A stretch of DNA of 64,000 nt from Arctopsyche grandis (GCF_051622035.1 NC_135358.1:11910001-11974000), one strand, 5' to 3'; positions 44,997 to 58,318 are shown, counted from the stretch's first letter. Numbers and translations: made by a program. The notes: generated by a model from the sequence alone, not told the origin.

Positions 44997-45283
44997 TTTG
45001 GAAATTAACTGAACCTTAACAGTTTGGATTTAGCAACAACATTAAAAATACCTACATGATAATGCTTTCCGTAAACATTTGATGTAAATGCGCGTGAAAT
45101 TACAGAAAATTTGTTGCATAAAATCAATTTAATGCTCATGCATATGAATTTGATTTGCTTTTTGAATTCAATTGATTGATTATATTTTCATATATGAACC
45201 GTTATATTTAAAAGTGACGGAAGTCCAATTTTCAGTTCCGAAAACACTTTATCTGTTTGATTTAATTCGCAAATTATCACTTA

Positions 45284-45680
45284 CTAGTGGTTTTATCCGG
45301 CTTCGCTCGGTATTTGTAATAAAAACCGCTTAAACATGACTAATCTTATAATAAACCTTATATTAAATTTATTTGAATAGCTTTATTTTATATAAATTTA
45401 TTTAAATATTCATTTGTTTTTTTTTTTATTAAATTGACTGTCAAAAACAAACGAACGTATATACTAAGTCTCTTTCGAAATTATATGTATACCATAATCC
45501 GGCGCCTGCGCCCCCGGCGCCTTCGCCCCCGGAGCCTTCAATGCCCCCCTGGGGCCAGGGGCGAATTTATTTGAATCGAAAAGAAAATATATCGTCATAG
45601 AAACTTATCTGTTTACAAAGTTCCCAACGAATGTTACATAAAACATACATACGTACATATATACAAAGTCTTTTTAGATA
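45284..45680 (+). repeat. dispersed repeat family R2 with GC-rich insert
   Basis: Starts ACTAGTGGTTTTATCCGGCT, continues TCGCTCGGTATTTGTAATAA and later AGTCTCTTTCGAAATTATAT. At 45,500-45,565 there is a GC-rich patch of GGCGCC/GCCCCCGG units absent from the other copies. It ends with CATAGAAAC and TTCCCAACGAAT as in 28,095-28,130. Confidence 0.6.
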
Positions 45681-45739
45681 TTATATATTAGATTTTAATT
45701 CGATATCAGAATCTCGGAAGTATTGTTAAATGTTGTCAA

Positions 45740-47700
45740 ACGCAAAACATTATATTTAATGTTTTGTGAAATATTTCTCGAAATAAAAAAAGTGGACTTA
45801 TGCCACTGTCAAATATAACGGCTTATATATGGATGTAAGTAAAATATAGGAATATTTATATGCAATTTAATTCGATCAAAAAATTCTAATTGTTAATCTC
45901 AGCTACAGCTACTTAAAAAAAGGTGTTGAGTGACAACTCACATAGTGTAAATTTATACAATCGAAATATTATAATGTAATGAATATATACATGTGTGTAA
46001 TGTTTTTTGCATGCATGTTCACTGTTTCGCTAAACGCAAAACATTATGTATGTATATTTAATGTTTTGCGAGATATTTCTTGAAATGAAGAAAAGTCGAC
46101 TTATACCACTATCAATTATAACGGCTCTTATGTGTGCCTACTATGCATATAATATATGTACTTATGTAGTTAAGATGCATTAATTTAAAAGAAAAATCTA
46201 CCTGCACGTTTACATAGGTCAATTATTAGCAAAGCCCCTGATTATTGATATTCTGATCAAAAGCTCGCTTGAACGGCGAGAGATCACGACAGATAGTATT
46301 AAAAATTGCAAATTTATGCACGAGCGGAAATTTCCGTGCTGCTTTCAAATGTAATTTTAATGTCGTTGAGATACCTAGTGTTGTAGACGTAATTATTGAT
46401 GAAATATTATATTTTGCTATTTAAAGATGGGAAATTCCAAAAATATTTCTATGTAAATTTTCCTACGCACTGATCGATTCAAAATATCCGCATTAACATA
46501 CGCAGTTAATATGGAATAATTTTTCAATATTGTTTATGAATTTTCCCCTCATAATATTTTAATATTAATCCTTACCGGTTTATCCAGTTTTAAAATTAAA
46601 TTTTTGCTATTTTTTTTCTATAAAACTTTTCGCTTCTTCATATTTTCAATATGGAAATGAAAAATTTGAATTTAATATTATAGTAGTCAATTTGTAAAAA
46701 CATTGGATTTTTTATTATAAGATTTGATTATTATTTGTTTTTTTATTATATGTTAGTTAAAAAACAACTCCGTTTATACATCGAAAAAAAATTACCAGAG
46801 GTAAAATAAATAAAATCTTAATCCAGAAGTGAAATAATAATTCATTGACGTATAAATTCGGTGTGTATTCCATTTAATATACAGGAAAATTTCAAACAAA
46901 TACATAATCCTTCTGGTAATAAACTAATCATATATGTATTAATTATTATGTTGCTTCAATGTTAATTCAATTTTCCGGTTTTCCTTTACGTTTACATTTC
47001 CGGTTTTCCTTAACATTTGACACTCCTTACCATCTAGCTAGACATAAAATTTTTATTATGCTGTACCAAAAAAAAAGTTGACGTACTTGAGTAGTTTAGA
47101 AGGAAATTTTTTATCGGCTAATAATTACGTGGATTCCTCGATCTGTTGACTATTTCAAATATTTCGTAATAATCAATTTGCAATCGCAGAAGGTCACACA
47201 GATTGATAATAATCTAGTACTACTTATATAGTGTATGTAATGCTAATAATAAATAATCCCATTTTAATTTAATAGATTAACCATTGCGTTTACGACATCA
47301 AACATGCTTTCTTTATGGTGCATTGTGAAAATTCATCGAAAGAACTTCTATTTCGAATAATACTTAAGACACGTGTACAGGTCGTAGGCATACATACCCG
47401 GAATTACCAGTAAGATAATAAAATAAATTATAGCATGTAGGAAAATTACTATCATAAACGTATCATTATAATAATATATTTTTTACAACGTGTGTAATGC
47501 AATACGATCGCATGGACAAAAAAAAGAAGCTTGTGAACAACTTGTATAAGTGCTCGTTAAGAAAATGTCAAATTTCTTGATTTTTCTGCAGCATTTTGTA
47601 CCGTGGAAAATTTTCAATACAATGCGGCATCTTTGTGATTGAAAAAAAGAACGCGAAAAAAATGACAATAGTACATTTGCTTCAATGACTATATGGACGC
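45740..47700. other. AT-rich non-coding stretch with short dispersed repeats
   Basis: Two related blocks near 45,740-45,830 and 46,020-46,135 share 'aaacgcaaaacattat', 'atgttttg(t/c)ga(a/g)atatttct' and 'aacggct'. 6,478-6,540 carries part of the same module. No gene found. Confidence 0.5.
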
Positions 47701-47811
47701 TCTTCATTTCAGAAAAATCATTTGACTTGCAAATAGAACTAGGCTAGCCGGGTGAAGTCATCGTTTTCTACGCGAAAATCATAACTTGATATAATAATAA
47801 ATAGACGAAGT

Positions 47812-48051
47812 TTGAATCAAAAGATCGAATCGAATATGCATCTTAAAAATTTTGATCCACACGATCATTCTTACAAAAATTCATACGTGAAAGTACGCAA
47901 ATTTTGGAAAGATATTTCACATTATAAAATTACAAAGTCTCCTTCGATCGAATTGTTCGCATCCGGTTATTGTATTCAACAAACAATAGAATCGTTTTGT
48001 CACACTAAATTGCACGTCGTTTATTTACTTATAATATTAACTTATTTTTGA
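47812..48051 (+). CDS. small orphan reading frame A (uncertain)
   Basis: An open + frame. The first ATG is at 47,836, giving a product of about 71 residues with a hydrophobic C-terminal third (V-V-Y-L-L-I-I-L-T-Y-F). The 16-mer GATCGAATCGAATATG (47,823-47,838) also lies at 50,707-50,722 and is read in the same frame (I-E-S-N-M). No known family. It may be chance or part of a repeat. Confidence 0.2.
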   Translation: MNQKIESNMHLKNFDPHDHSYKNSYVKVRKFWKDISHYKITKSPSIELFASGYCIQQTIESFCHTKLHVVYLLIILTYF

Positions 48052-48224
48052 CTACATGCAGAAGTTATATAAAAAATATATTATATTACATTCGTATGGC
48101 TACATTTTGCGTATATTCTTGTGATATCAACTCATGAATGTGTACTCGTATATTTGTATGTATATGTTATTTTTATGTATATATATTATTTGTATGTACA
48201 TATATGTTACGGTCCAGGTGTACA

Positions 48225-49025
48225 TTTCGGTCGTTCATGAACACACTAGTTTGTTCACACACGAACCAATCTGGCCAGTTATACTGTACACAAAATAACA
48301 AATTGGCAAACGAACTAGTTTGTTCATGCACAAACAATTAAGCATAAGTTAAAGTATTAGTCCCTTCTTCTATGTACATATGCATACTATCCCTGTGTTG
48401 CAATTTTTTTTAATATTAGCGGAAACGAGAATTACCGCAATGTTGTAATGCGGTTTATATAGAATTCCCTATTTCAAATACTTGACGTTTTGATAGCTAA
48501 AAGTTTCATGCAACACCTGGTGAGTCTTTTTGAAGATAGCTTTTGACTGCTAGCTTTTAAACTAAAATCAATAGTTCGTATATGAACAAACTATTGTAGT
48601 ATACATACATATGTATTTTCATGAATGAACCGGAGTGGACACGGACTATAAAATGCATATAAATATTATTTTATCATCCTTTAACCTTCATTTTTTCACA
48701 CAACCAGTTTTTTCATGAACAAGCTATTAGGCATAAGTTTAATTATTCTGAATCGTTTGTCCCATCCTCTATCTATCTATGTATGGATACCCTGGTTTGC
48801 AATATTATACAAACGCTGTGATGCGATTTCCAAAGAAATTCCACTTTAAATACTTGGCGATTCGACATCTCAAAAATTTTGAAAGTTCAAAAGTTCAGAC
48901 AGCTAAAAGTTTCTTGCGATATCTGGTGAGTCTATTTGAAGGTTGATAGTACTTACATAACTAAATCCAATAATTCGTGTAAACAAACTAGCGTATTCAT
49001 GAACGAACCGGAGTGAACACTTGGA
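48225..49025 (+). repeat. dispersed repeat family R3, two tandem copies
   Basis: Units at about 48,225-48,640 and 48,640-49,025 share GTTCATGAAC-type palindromes, 'taggcataagtttaattatt'-like sequence, 'ctatctatgta', 'agctaaaagtttc' and 'tatctggtgagtctatttga'. A third copy in reverse is at 22,115-22,400. Non-coding. Confidence 0.65.
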
Positions 49026-49145
49026 CTGTGACATATGTACATATATACCTTATGAAGTTTGTATTCATTTATCATTATCCAATTTAATAAAAATATACTG
49101 TTTCTAAAAAATCTATTCATACATTCAATAGGATGTAGTAAATAC

Positions 49146-50132
49146 ATTTGAATACTCAAAAAAAAATAACCAAGCGGAAAACCCCTTTAATTTTATTTTA
49201 TATCACCGACTAAGTACCTGAAGTTATTTTGGCAAATCATTAAGTGATAAAAAATGGCCATTTTTTATATACCAATCGGTAATTTCTAACGAAGTGCTGA
49301 TCGTCAATTTTCTGCTGCCGAAAAAATTCCAACAATTTCATCAATCTTCCTAGCAGAATATTAATCTGACGAATTCCTTATACACCCATTAAATCCTTTG
49401 TAATCTGTTTGTAATAATAGCACCATAAAAATCTTTCTTTAAGCACATACTTATGTAGACACCTTAATCGTTACACAATCGACGCATTATGGTTAATGGT
49501 TCATTGACGTTATCGACGATTGCCAGTCACAAACTTTGTCGTATATCTCGTTTAAATAAGCCATTACCTATTGTGCGAGTTCGACGATGATCATCATCAT
49601 TATCATTAGGATGCAGTTCGAATGCAACGCGACATTGCACAAGTCGAACACGGACGTACATATGTATAAGCCATGAATTGTACGTGAAATCTTTGCTATT
49701 GTGTTTGATGCTCTTGTACTCACATGCTCACAACTCTGAACATCGAATCTGAGCGTGTAATCAGTTTGAATAAGTGGTAAAATTATGCTAATTGCCCCTG
49801 TATAGGTACGTGTTTTAAAAATAGGTGTGAAAAGCCGCTTATCGCAACTCGGATAATTGAAACGGTCGTTTCAGAAACTGGCCAGTTCGATTCTGACAAT
49901 TTCATTTTTACACACATTCGGAAATTTTGTTCGATTATAATCTCGAGATGTCAGTATCTCGATTGATGAAATTGACGATCAGCACTTCGTTACAAATTGC
50001 CTATTGGTATATAAAAAATGGGCATTTTTAACCACTTAATGATTTGCCAAAATGACTACAGGTACTTAGTCGGTGATATAAAATAAAATTAAAGGGGTCT
50101 TCCGCTTGGTTATTTATTTTGAGTATTCAAAT
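49146..50132. mobile_element. foldback element with about 165-bp inverted arms
   Basis: Left arm about 49,150-49,315 and right arm about 49,965-50,130 are near-identical reverse complements. Both carry ATAACCAAGCGGAA, CCCCTTTAATTTTATTTTAT, ATCACCGACTAAGTACCTG and AACGAAGTGCTGATCGTCAA. The roughly 650-bp core has no coding frame. Low arm divergence suggests recent activity or gene conversion. Target-site duplication is unclear, and the family is unassigned. Confidence 0.82.
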
Positions 50133-50704
50133 TGAAATTATGAATTATTGAAAGATCTATAGAGATCATTTACCATTCTAATTAGTACGTTTAGATAAAA
50201 AATAAATTTTTGTAATAGAAAACGAAACCCTGGTGAAATGAAAAAGTGGCCAAATAAATGTATAATAGCAAGGAATTTTTTTTTTTAGTTTTAAAATTCA
50301 CATAGATAATTAATTGTACGCATTTTAAAGCAATACAATATGATTATACAACTGACTTTTGATTTCAATACTCACTAGATACTAGATTTTTAGTAAAAGA
50401 CCACAAAAAACTGTTATAATTGCGTATTTTTTAAGCGGTCATATCTCATAAACGAAAGCAAACCAATAAAATTCATTATAATATTCGAATTCAGTGGTCC
50501 AAATGTTGTAAATATTGATTAGCTTCGTTCTGGTAATTTGTTTTGTTGGTCAGTGCTATTACTCTTGTACATTACTAATATTATAACAAACTTTGTAAAT
50601 ATGTACATATATAATATTTTCAGTGTTTCATTTTGCGTCCATACTACAATATAATTCTATTTACGAATCACTTGAATCGCTTTTAATATCGAAGGTCTTT
50701 TAAA

Positions 50705-50962
50705 ATGATCGAATCGAATATGAACCGAAGACCTTCGATTCGATACACTTCACCATTAGAATTTCACGTGCGTAAAATATGTACACTTAAAAAAAGCGAT
50801 TTTGAACGAGATTTGCACTCGTACGTGAGATTCAGCCCGACAATCTGCAAGTTTCGAAATCGTGATCGGTTTTTTCAACGCCAACTCTATTGGACGAATC
50901 TAATGAATCTGTTTGGATTGGCATCGAGTCGCGTCGTACAAAAACCGATTCTGAGAAATTAA
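50705..50962 (+). CDS. small orphan reading frame B (uncertain)
   Basis: ATG in a good context (AAAATGA) opens 85 basic, aromatic-rich codons (R-P-S-I-R-Y near the start, R-N-R-D-R-F-F-Q-R-Q in the middle). AATAAA is at 51,007, about 45 nt after the stop. A 12-bp perfect inverted repeat (50,688-50,699 and 50,728-50,739) brackets the start codon. It shares I-E-S-N-M with frame A. No domain is recognised, and it could be a lineage-specific gene or a repeat. Confidence 0.3.
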   Translation: MIESNMNRRPSIRYTSPLEFHVRKICTLKKSDFERDLHSYVRFSPTICKFRNRDRFFQRQLYWTNLMNLFGLASSRVVQKPILRN

Positions 50963-51280
50963 TGTGATGGCGACAAATTGGAAAGAATCACGAAACGTCC
51001 AAAAAAATAAATAAAACCGAATGATCAACCCGACAGCGCTCACGTGCTATTGTTGTATTAATTACTTGCATGATCTAGAGCTGATTTTCAACGTGAACTG
51101 GGTATTCCATGATTAATATGTGGGTCGTAGACGTGTTTCGGGATGCAAACGAGTACATTTTCTAGGTTAGATTATGATCGTTCGATGCATAGTTAATGTT
51201 GGTTTGGGTTATGCTGTGAATATTCAACTATAATTTTATCATTGCTTATTACAATTGGAAATAAAACAATATGTATAATA

Positions 51281-51963
51281 TGTCACGGTGAAATACAAAT
51301 CATAACCAGTTACATTTTCACTGGGTATAGTTCAGTGAAATCATATCCAATTACATTTTCACTGGCCCCTATTAATGAAATTATAACTTTTGACGGTTGG
51401 ATGATAGTGCGACGCCGGTATGAATCGCGCCACCCCAAGTCACAACCCCACTCCTCTCCATCCCCATTCCGATTCCGAACTCGCGCTCACAAGCCCTCTC
51501 CGCAGCCCCGCTCCTCTCCATTCCCACTCTCCTCATGGTCCAATATCTGTTTCGATTTGGCTTTTTTGATGCCACATGTGTGGGACTAGATGCGGAAGCA
51601 AACACATTATAATAAATAAATAAATGAATGATGAATGAATAAATAAATAAATAATATTTTAGCAGCTCTTATTTATTTAAGGTCAGGTTAGGTATGGTTT
51701 AATTTTCTTAAATGTAGGTTAGGTTTGGTTAGGTTAGGTTGGTTTTATTTATTAACCACTTAATCGCCACGCGTTTGTAGAAACCGATTCGATTATTTTA
51801 TTATGTGTGTTTAGTGCCAGTGGTTGGTAGTACGTTGTAATTCGAATTCGTACGTTGTAATTTGAATTACAAAGTCACTGACATTGAGAAGTGAATTTGT
51901 AATTCTATTGTTATATCCATACTCACAGCTTGGGTCAGTTTCAATAACAGTTTCACTGCGACA
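51281..51963. mobile_element. inverted-repeat element with GGTTAGG tract
   Basis: The ends TGTCACGGTGAAA and TTTCACTGCGACA are inverted. Internal CATAACCAGTTACATTTTCA links it to the 30,302-30,618 element. GGTTAGGTTAGG-like sequence lies at 51,682-51,745. 63,300-63,480 is an internally deleted relative (sharing GGTTGGATGATAG and TTATTTAAGG-TCAGGTTAGG). Confidence 0.6.
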
Positions 51964-52790
51964 TATACATAAAACAAAAAGTCCACACTTTTATTAAATT
52001 TTACAATGAATAGTATAAAATATAACATGTAAGTCACGATTTTGTACTAAACACATATGACAATCTTGCTAGCACTTTATCGCCAAGATTAAATTAACGC
52101 GCATAAAATAAATCTCTATAAATATCAACCTTCAATAGCACTTGAAATCAAAATCGATTCGGATTAATCGCCGCCAAGCGTTTTGTATAAATAAACATTT
52201 GAGAAGAACTCGCGCTCACATCTCGTTTAAATTGCTATGTGCGTTCGATTATTCATTTTTTTCGCGATAATTATGGTTTGCGACGGGGAATTTTTGTAAT
52301 GATCGAATAAGATGAATGTCGATGCTTTAATTTTCACTCCTATACACATACGTTTACGAATAAAAACGGTTAAATTTAACCCGTTGCGCTCCGCAAGGTG
52401 AATAACTCGTAGTACTCGTATGATGTGGAAAATGTATGTATTATTAAACGGGTTGGGACCAGTAATAGAATCGGCGTGACATAGCAATTTTTATTTTTCA
52501 CTTAACGGAACCCAATTCTATTTGAAAATTGGCTTATTTTTTTTTAATGTTGCTTGCTTGTATTAGTTTTTTTATAATTCAATGTTAACTTTTCCTCGAT
52601 AAAGTGTGTAAGTGGCGTCAAAATTGCCACAGAAGTTTATTTTAATACTCGCGTTCAAGATATTTGTGTGTTATAAAACACCTTGTATAATTCTTTGTTT
52701 GGCGTAGGTAAGACAGTGGTTGAGAACTGTTGAAATATGTATGTATGTATATACTATATATAAATATATATGTATATACTAATAATAATA

Positions 52791-52907
<117 letters not shown>

Positions 52908-53284
52908 AAATATGTATGTATGTACGTATATATTAAATCTTTATCAGTAAATAATTGACCTGAATTTGTCGTCACTCATTATCGATAAATACATTTAATT
53001 GTCTACGGTCTATTTATCTAATATATTTCTATAATAATATATCATATTTTATTGTAGTTCAATTTCCATGATCAAAATTTGCGTTGTAGGTTATTTCAAT
53101 TTATTTACTGATAAAGTTAATATTATTGACAATAATGTTGCATGCACAAATGCTTCGAATCCTATTTGATTCGCTAGTAGGAAGCATTCTTGAATACTCT
53201 TCTATTATATTATATGAATTCCTAATAATAGAGCCCATTGCTTGAGAGTCGAGACAGTGCAAAGGTTTCCTAAATTTACATATA

Positions 53285-53735
53285 AATGTGACAAGGAAGG
53301 TCGCAAGGGAGATGGTTTGGATGAAATCAGAAAAAATGTGTGGGATGAGATGGATAAAAGTGGACTTCAGCTGTGAATGCGTGTGTCTTATGTTTATATA
53401 TTTATATATTTACGATCTTATTATTACGACAAGTTTCTCATACATGTATTCAAATATGAGAATTACCGTTATCAATCACTGTCAAACCTATGTCAATAAA
53501 AGGAAAATATACCACCGAAAATACTCTAGAGTTTTGGCCTGGCATAGATCAGGCTTGCAAGCGTTTTTTTACGTGTCGAAAAAAAATCTAATATAAATAA
53601 ACTATCTAAAAAAAACACGTTTCGCGTACGATTCTGTGTGTCTGCGCCTTAAAAGTTGACCCAAACAGAGACAAATGGAAGCGTGTTGGAGAGGCTTTCA
53701 TCCAGCAGTGGATGGCGAATTGATCTAAACCCTGC
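53285..53735 (+). pseudogene. RTE-like LINE remnant, interrupted
   Basis: 53,290-53,370 has the 'gatggtttggatgaaatcag' and 'tgtgggatgagatgga' blocks. 53,640-53,735 has N-R-D-K-W-K-R-V-G-E-A-F-I-Q-Q-W-M-A-N, the usual RTE C-terminal end. The roughly 270 bp between them is foreign and contains a block shared with 17,340 and 42,560. Confidence 0.6.
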
Positions 53736-53964
53736 CTTCTGAGAGCACAAGGTTATAATTCCATCGATTCACAACGTAGAGTATATTTGGGAAAACATTT
53801 CTACAAATTACTGGTTGATTTGTTCAAATTCTTACAGAATTAAGCTTCAATGTTCCCAGGCAACTCAGATAAATTAGATGCTGCAGTTTGTTCTCTTATC
53901 CTGTGGCACGTACCAATTTGATGGCTTCGTCACCTGTCGCAAGGGGCATTAACCTTTCAAGTGC

Positions 53965-54880
53965 CGATGTTTTTACTTTATCTACATACATATGTATGTA
54001 CGTAGTAACAATAGATAAAGTTTTGTGATCATGCGAAAATTCGAACTCGAGATTTTGACTGATTCGAACTCAGAATCGATTACTGATCAGGTTTTCATAA
54101 TCTAGAAAAAATGTGTGTGTGTGTGTGTGTGTGTGTGTGTCTGTGTGTGTGGCTGTGTATTTTGGGGATTTTTTGAACACCGTTAGCCCTATCGAACTGA
54201 AACTTAGTATCAGTTACTGAAATTCTTATCAACACGACGTTAATTTTTTTCAAATTTTTAAGTTGACCGGAAATGGTACCTCCCATTATAGGTGTCCTCT
54301 TTTTTTTAAGTTTTTGAATTCAATTATCTCCTAAACCACTTACTCAATCAGACTGAAATGTTTTTACATATAATAGAAATAATAATCTTTATAACTGTAT
54401 ATTTTTTAAATATTTTTATCTGAACCGAAAGTAGTACTTTTACTCTAGAGAATCGAGGTTTTTTATGTTTTTCTCAGAAACCTTTTGGTTTATTGAACTG
54501 AAATTTCATATCTAAAAGTTTAAGCTTAATACCAAGTTATTTATTTAATTTAGTAAGCATCTGTCAACCGGAAGTGGCAGTTTACTCTTGTTCGATTTTT
54601 CTTCCACTATTTTTTTCGACCCTTTAAACATGTTTTTTCGTCACGAAAAAATTCAAGTATAATTCTTGTATCAATTTGATCAAAATAAAAAAAGTGGGAT
54701 TTTTTTCCTCGTAGAAAGGTCAAAAATGTTGTGCCCACTACTCTGTCCACACCCCTGAACGTATTGAGCTGAAAATTTATATTTCTATTCTTTATGTACT
54801 AACTTAGAGCTAATAGGGTTTTGGTTAGAATTTGTTAACCGGAAGTAGTATTTTTTTTTAAAACAATATTTCATTATTTT
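53965..54880 (+). repeat. dispersed repeat family R1, longest copy
   Basis: Nearly 900 bp matching 43,815-44,130 in its first third and the reverse of 25,870-26,165 in its last third. It carries several GACCGGAAGT/AACCGGAAGT motifs at spaced intervals and a (GT)n run at 54,112-54,158. Non-coding. Class unknown. Confidence 0.65.
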
Positions 54881-56322
54881 TTCTAATGTTGTATTTGGTT
54901 TTATACATATAATGATTTATCTGTTTTATATTTTATCTTTGTCTTTATTTCTTAACTTATTTTGTTTTTGCATCCATATTTATATCCTTTTTTGTTGCTT
55001 AGTCATAGTGACGACTTGGAGCAATTCTGTATTCTTGGAGCAATTCACTTTAGAAAAATTGTAAATAAAATAAATATAAATAAATTACCTCGAAATTCTC
55101 ATTAAAAGTAGCACACCAACCAATATTCCAAATATTTTTTAGATATTTTTAGTTTATCCCTGGTTTAAAACGGTTATCCTAACAATCTGAATGTACAAAA
55201 CGATATCTACATATAGTATTTACAAGAATTTCGTTTTAGGCAAATATTTATACATGATTGAATCGCTGCATTTCATATTTTCCATTTTCCAGTAATAACC
55301 AGGTGTTTCTTGTAATAATAGTTTTTAGATCGTTCATTTCAACGGAAAAATATTTTCACTCCACTATACATACATACATATATATACATATTTCGTAAGA
55401 TTTTCGAAAATACATATTGTTCTTTTGTTTGTTTTAATTTTTTCTTATTTGAAAAGTTTTCCGACCGCGGTATGTTTATTTTGAACGCCTGTCAAGACGT
55501 CCCTTCAATTTAAAAATACACCGACATTTAGTAGAAATGCAGTCGTCCATTAGAAAACAAATCGCTAAATATATCTTCGAAGACAATTTTCAATAGTATC
55601 GGGTTTTATTTGTTGATAACGTATGAAGTGTTGAAAGTTTGAAAGAAATCAATGTGTAATCGTAGTTATCAAAGTGTGTTTGTTTTGGTTTATATAATAA
55701 TCAAATAATTTAATACTGTGAATATTCACGTGTATACATGTATGTATGTTGAATGTAATCATAATATAATAAATACACAGCGTATTTATACCTTTGCTGT
55801 TTGACCTGTTTATTGTCAGCTTCAAAATAATTTCTATTATTTTATCATTTCGACCCAATTGAACAAACGTGACAGAACTGTTATCGAATGTGCGTGAATA
55901 GAAATCAAGGTTCTCATCAAACAAAATTATTTAAACAATACTTAACAAATACACGTATGCAATTTAGATACAATTTATGTTATTCTAACTTGCTATTTGC
56001 ACTTCAGATGCAAGTTAGTTTTGCGGTTTTCAATTGCGAAGGCGACACCTTTGAAGTATGAATGATGACCGTTCATATGTTCATATATGTATGATTCTTA
56101 GAAATATAAACGAAAATATTTCCATATACATATACTATACTCCATATATATTTATATAGTATACATACTCAAAGAAATAGTTTCGTCGGATTGATAATTT
56201 TCATTGAATTCGTTCAAAATAAATAATGTGAATTAATTAGAAGTGATAATTTATCTCAAACTAAATTTTAACAGTAAAGATTTAATCACACATGTTTACT
56301 GACAATCAATGTGACTGTTTTT

Positions 56323-56581
56323 TTTTTCAGATGTTGAAAAGATATGTATATGCGAAGTTAATGGCCATTAGCTAGTGTTATATTTCACGACCTATTAAAA
56401 TCATCATAGCTCATCTTCCGATGAAATCTTTCAGTCGTTATGCTTTACTAGGCATTCATTCAAATCTCGTTTGTAAACATCGTGAACGGTTGACACAAGT
56501 GTCTTTCTATCGTTTGCGTTCACTGAAAATCGAAAAAAGTGTTTAGATAGTGCATGAAAGAGCTCGATTCAAGAGAGCAAG
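56323..56581 (+). promoter_or_regulatory. putative promoter and 5' leader exon, unidentified gene
   Basis: An initiator TCAGTC at 56,431-56,436 is followed by about 150 nt ending at a strong donor AAG|GTATGT (56,582). The acceptor TTCCACAG at 56,681-56,688 would join it to the coding exon at 56,689. Inferred from splice motifs only. Confidence 0.4.
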
Positions 56582-56688
56582 GTATGTACATTAATATCAA
56601 TGTATGAAGTTGAAACGTGTCGCAATAAATACATATCTACATGAATACAGACGCTTTCATTCATAAAATTTAAACGATTATTCCACAG

Positions 56689-57139
56689 TGTGATGGGAGT
56701 AAACTAATAGGCATTTAATTTTATGATGAACGGTAGAAAAAAGCTGAATCTTCATATAAAATTACCGTTTTTCGGTGATAAAAACAAACACGAAGCCATC
56801 TTACAACCAACGCCTACTATCGTCATACAATGTCCTTCCGTTGAGCGAATTCCATTCTTCGACGAGGATCCGCCAGTTCCGGAGTCTCTTCCTGAACCGA
56901 AAGATGTCAAGAAGACGGAATTTAAAGTCAATGTTGAAGAGGAAGAGGTTAAAGTCGTCGAAAATGGACTGTCAAAAGACGAGGAGTTTGAAAATATAGA
57001 TTCGGCAGCTGATTTACCTGATTTTAACGTTGCTGCTAGGAGTACAGGATTACGTCGTAACTCTATTTCCCTTCCAAGTGGATTGAACGAGCTCGATTTG
57101 GACTTTTTGAGACAGGAGCATCATGATCATCCAGCAAAC
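56689..57139 (+). CDS. first coding exon A of an unidentified gene
   Basis: The ATG at 56,723 has an in-frame TAG 15 nt upstream. 139 codons run to donor AAC|GTGAGT at 57,140, phase 0. The peptide is basic at the start (K-K-L-N-L-H-I-K-L-P-F-F-G), then Pro/Glu-rich and acidic. It ends with a L-R-R-N-S-I-S-L-P-S-G segment, which fits basophilic-kinase and 14-3-3-type sites. Likely disordered. No family recognised. The next exon is not in the window as far as I can see. Similar phase-0 exons at 59,450 and 62,231 suggest alternative starts of one gene. Confidence 0.65.
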
Positions 57140-57239
57140 GTGAGTCTATTTTTTTTATTTCGTTTAAAATCAAAACGGGAAATTTATATTAAAACTTACA
57201 CTATTACTCACATTCGTATATATGTATGTATGCAGTAAT

Positions 57240-58318
57240 AAATTCACATGTGATGTATTATATTTTATATTGGAGGACAGTTGTGAACCCATAAGATGCT
57301 ATTATAAGAGGATGAGTCTTCATTGGAGCTTAATAGAGGCGTATGAATATATGATTTATAGATGCATACCTGTTTTGTACTTGCATAAGTATACGTATAC
57401 GTAGAATATCAACCTACTTTGCATCGAAAAATTAGCTTTATATACATGTAATGTACTGTGATCATTTTAAATCTATTAAACAGTTGAAGGTTTAGTAAAT
57501 ATAATGCAATAAGAAAAAAATAGCAATTACGAAATGAAAGTTTTGTGTAGTTATTCTGCTAGCTTAATTTTACAAGTCGCCATCTAGCGATTCTTTATAT
57601 ATTTTTTAGTATTGATATTTTACTTAAAAAAAAACTCGGTTCAGATAAAATATATTTGGCTGTTTAATTATTATTAACTATTTGGACCACACATTTTTTT
57701 CTACATTTAATTAAAATAAATTTACAATTATTTCAACGAACATGGTTTCAAACCTTATGGTTTTTTATTACAAAATCTCTTTTTAGGTTTTTAATCGATA
57801 GATGTCAGCTAAACAATTGAATAAAATTGATCGATTTAGTCTTAATAGCTGATTATTTTAAATTCATATGTTTTTATAGATAATTTAAAAAATAATAAAA
57901 CAAAAAAATACGATATATAATACAAGTAGAATTTTTTTATTTAATTTTGTTCATAAGTTGGAACAAATCAATATCTACCACTCCGAAGTGCGAAATATAA
58001 GACGACACATCTTCTCACAATGACAGTAGATTTAACGAAATGGGTCATATGTCAATTTAATTAGTGCCGACCTTAAAGAGGTTAAGTCATTTTTTTGCAT
58101 TACGTACTATGTACAGATACCTTATTATTTTTATACAACTTTATTGTCGCTTCTGAGACAATCAGTCACTCTCAACTAATAGCATAAAACTACTATTATT
58201 TTTAGGTAAATGGATTAATTGTAGCCCTCGAATTTCAAAATGAACTACATTAACAGAAAGGGAGAGTCTGACTAAAATGTCCTTTTCAGAAAATATCTTA
58301 GAACTTATTTTTTTGATT
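57240..58318. other. AT-rich intronic stretch
   Basis: If 56,723-57,139 is a first exon, this is intron. It holds GTAT tracts and no further exon candidate. Confidence 0.4.

Noticed and set aside
51682..51745. GGTTAGGTTAGG tract as insect telomeric repeat
   Set aside because: Irregular, short and embedded in an inverted-repeat element. A similar tract occurs at 63,390 in a related element, so it belongs to the repeat family.
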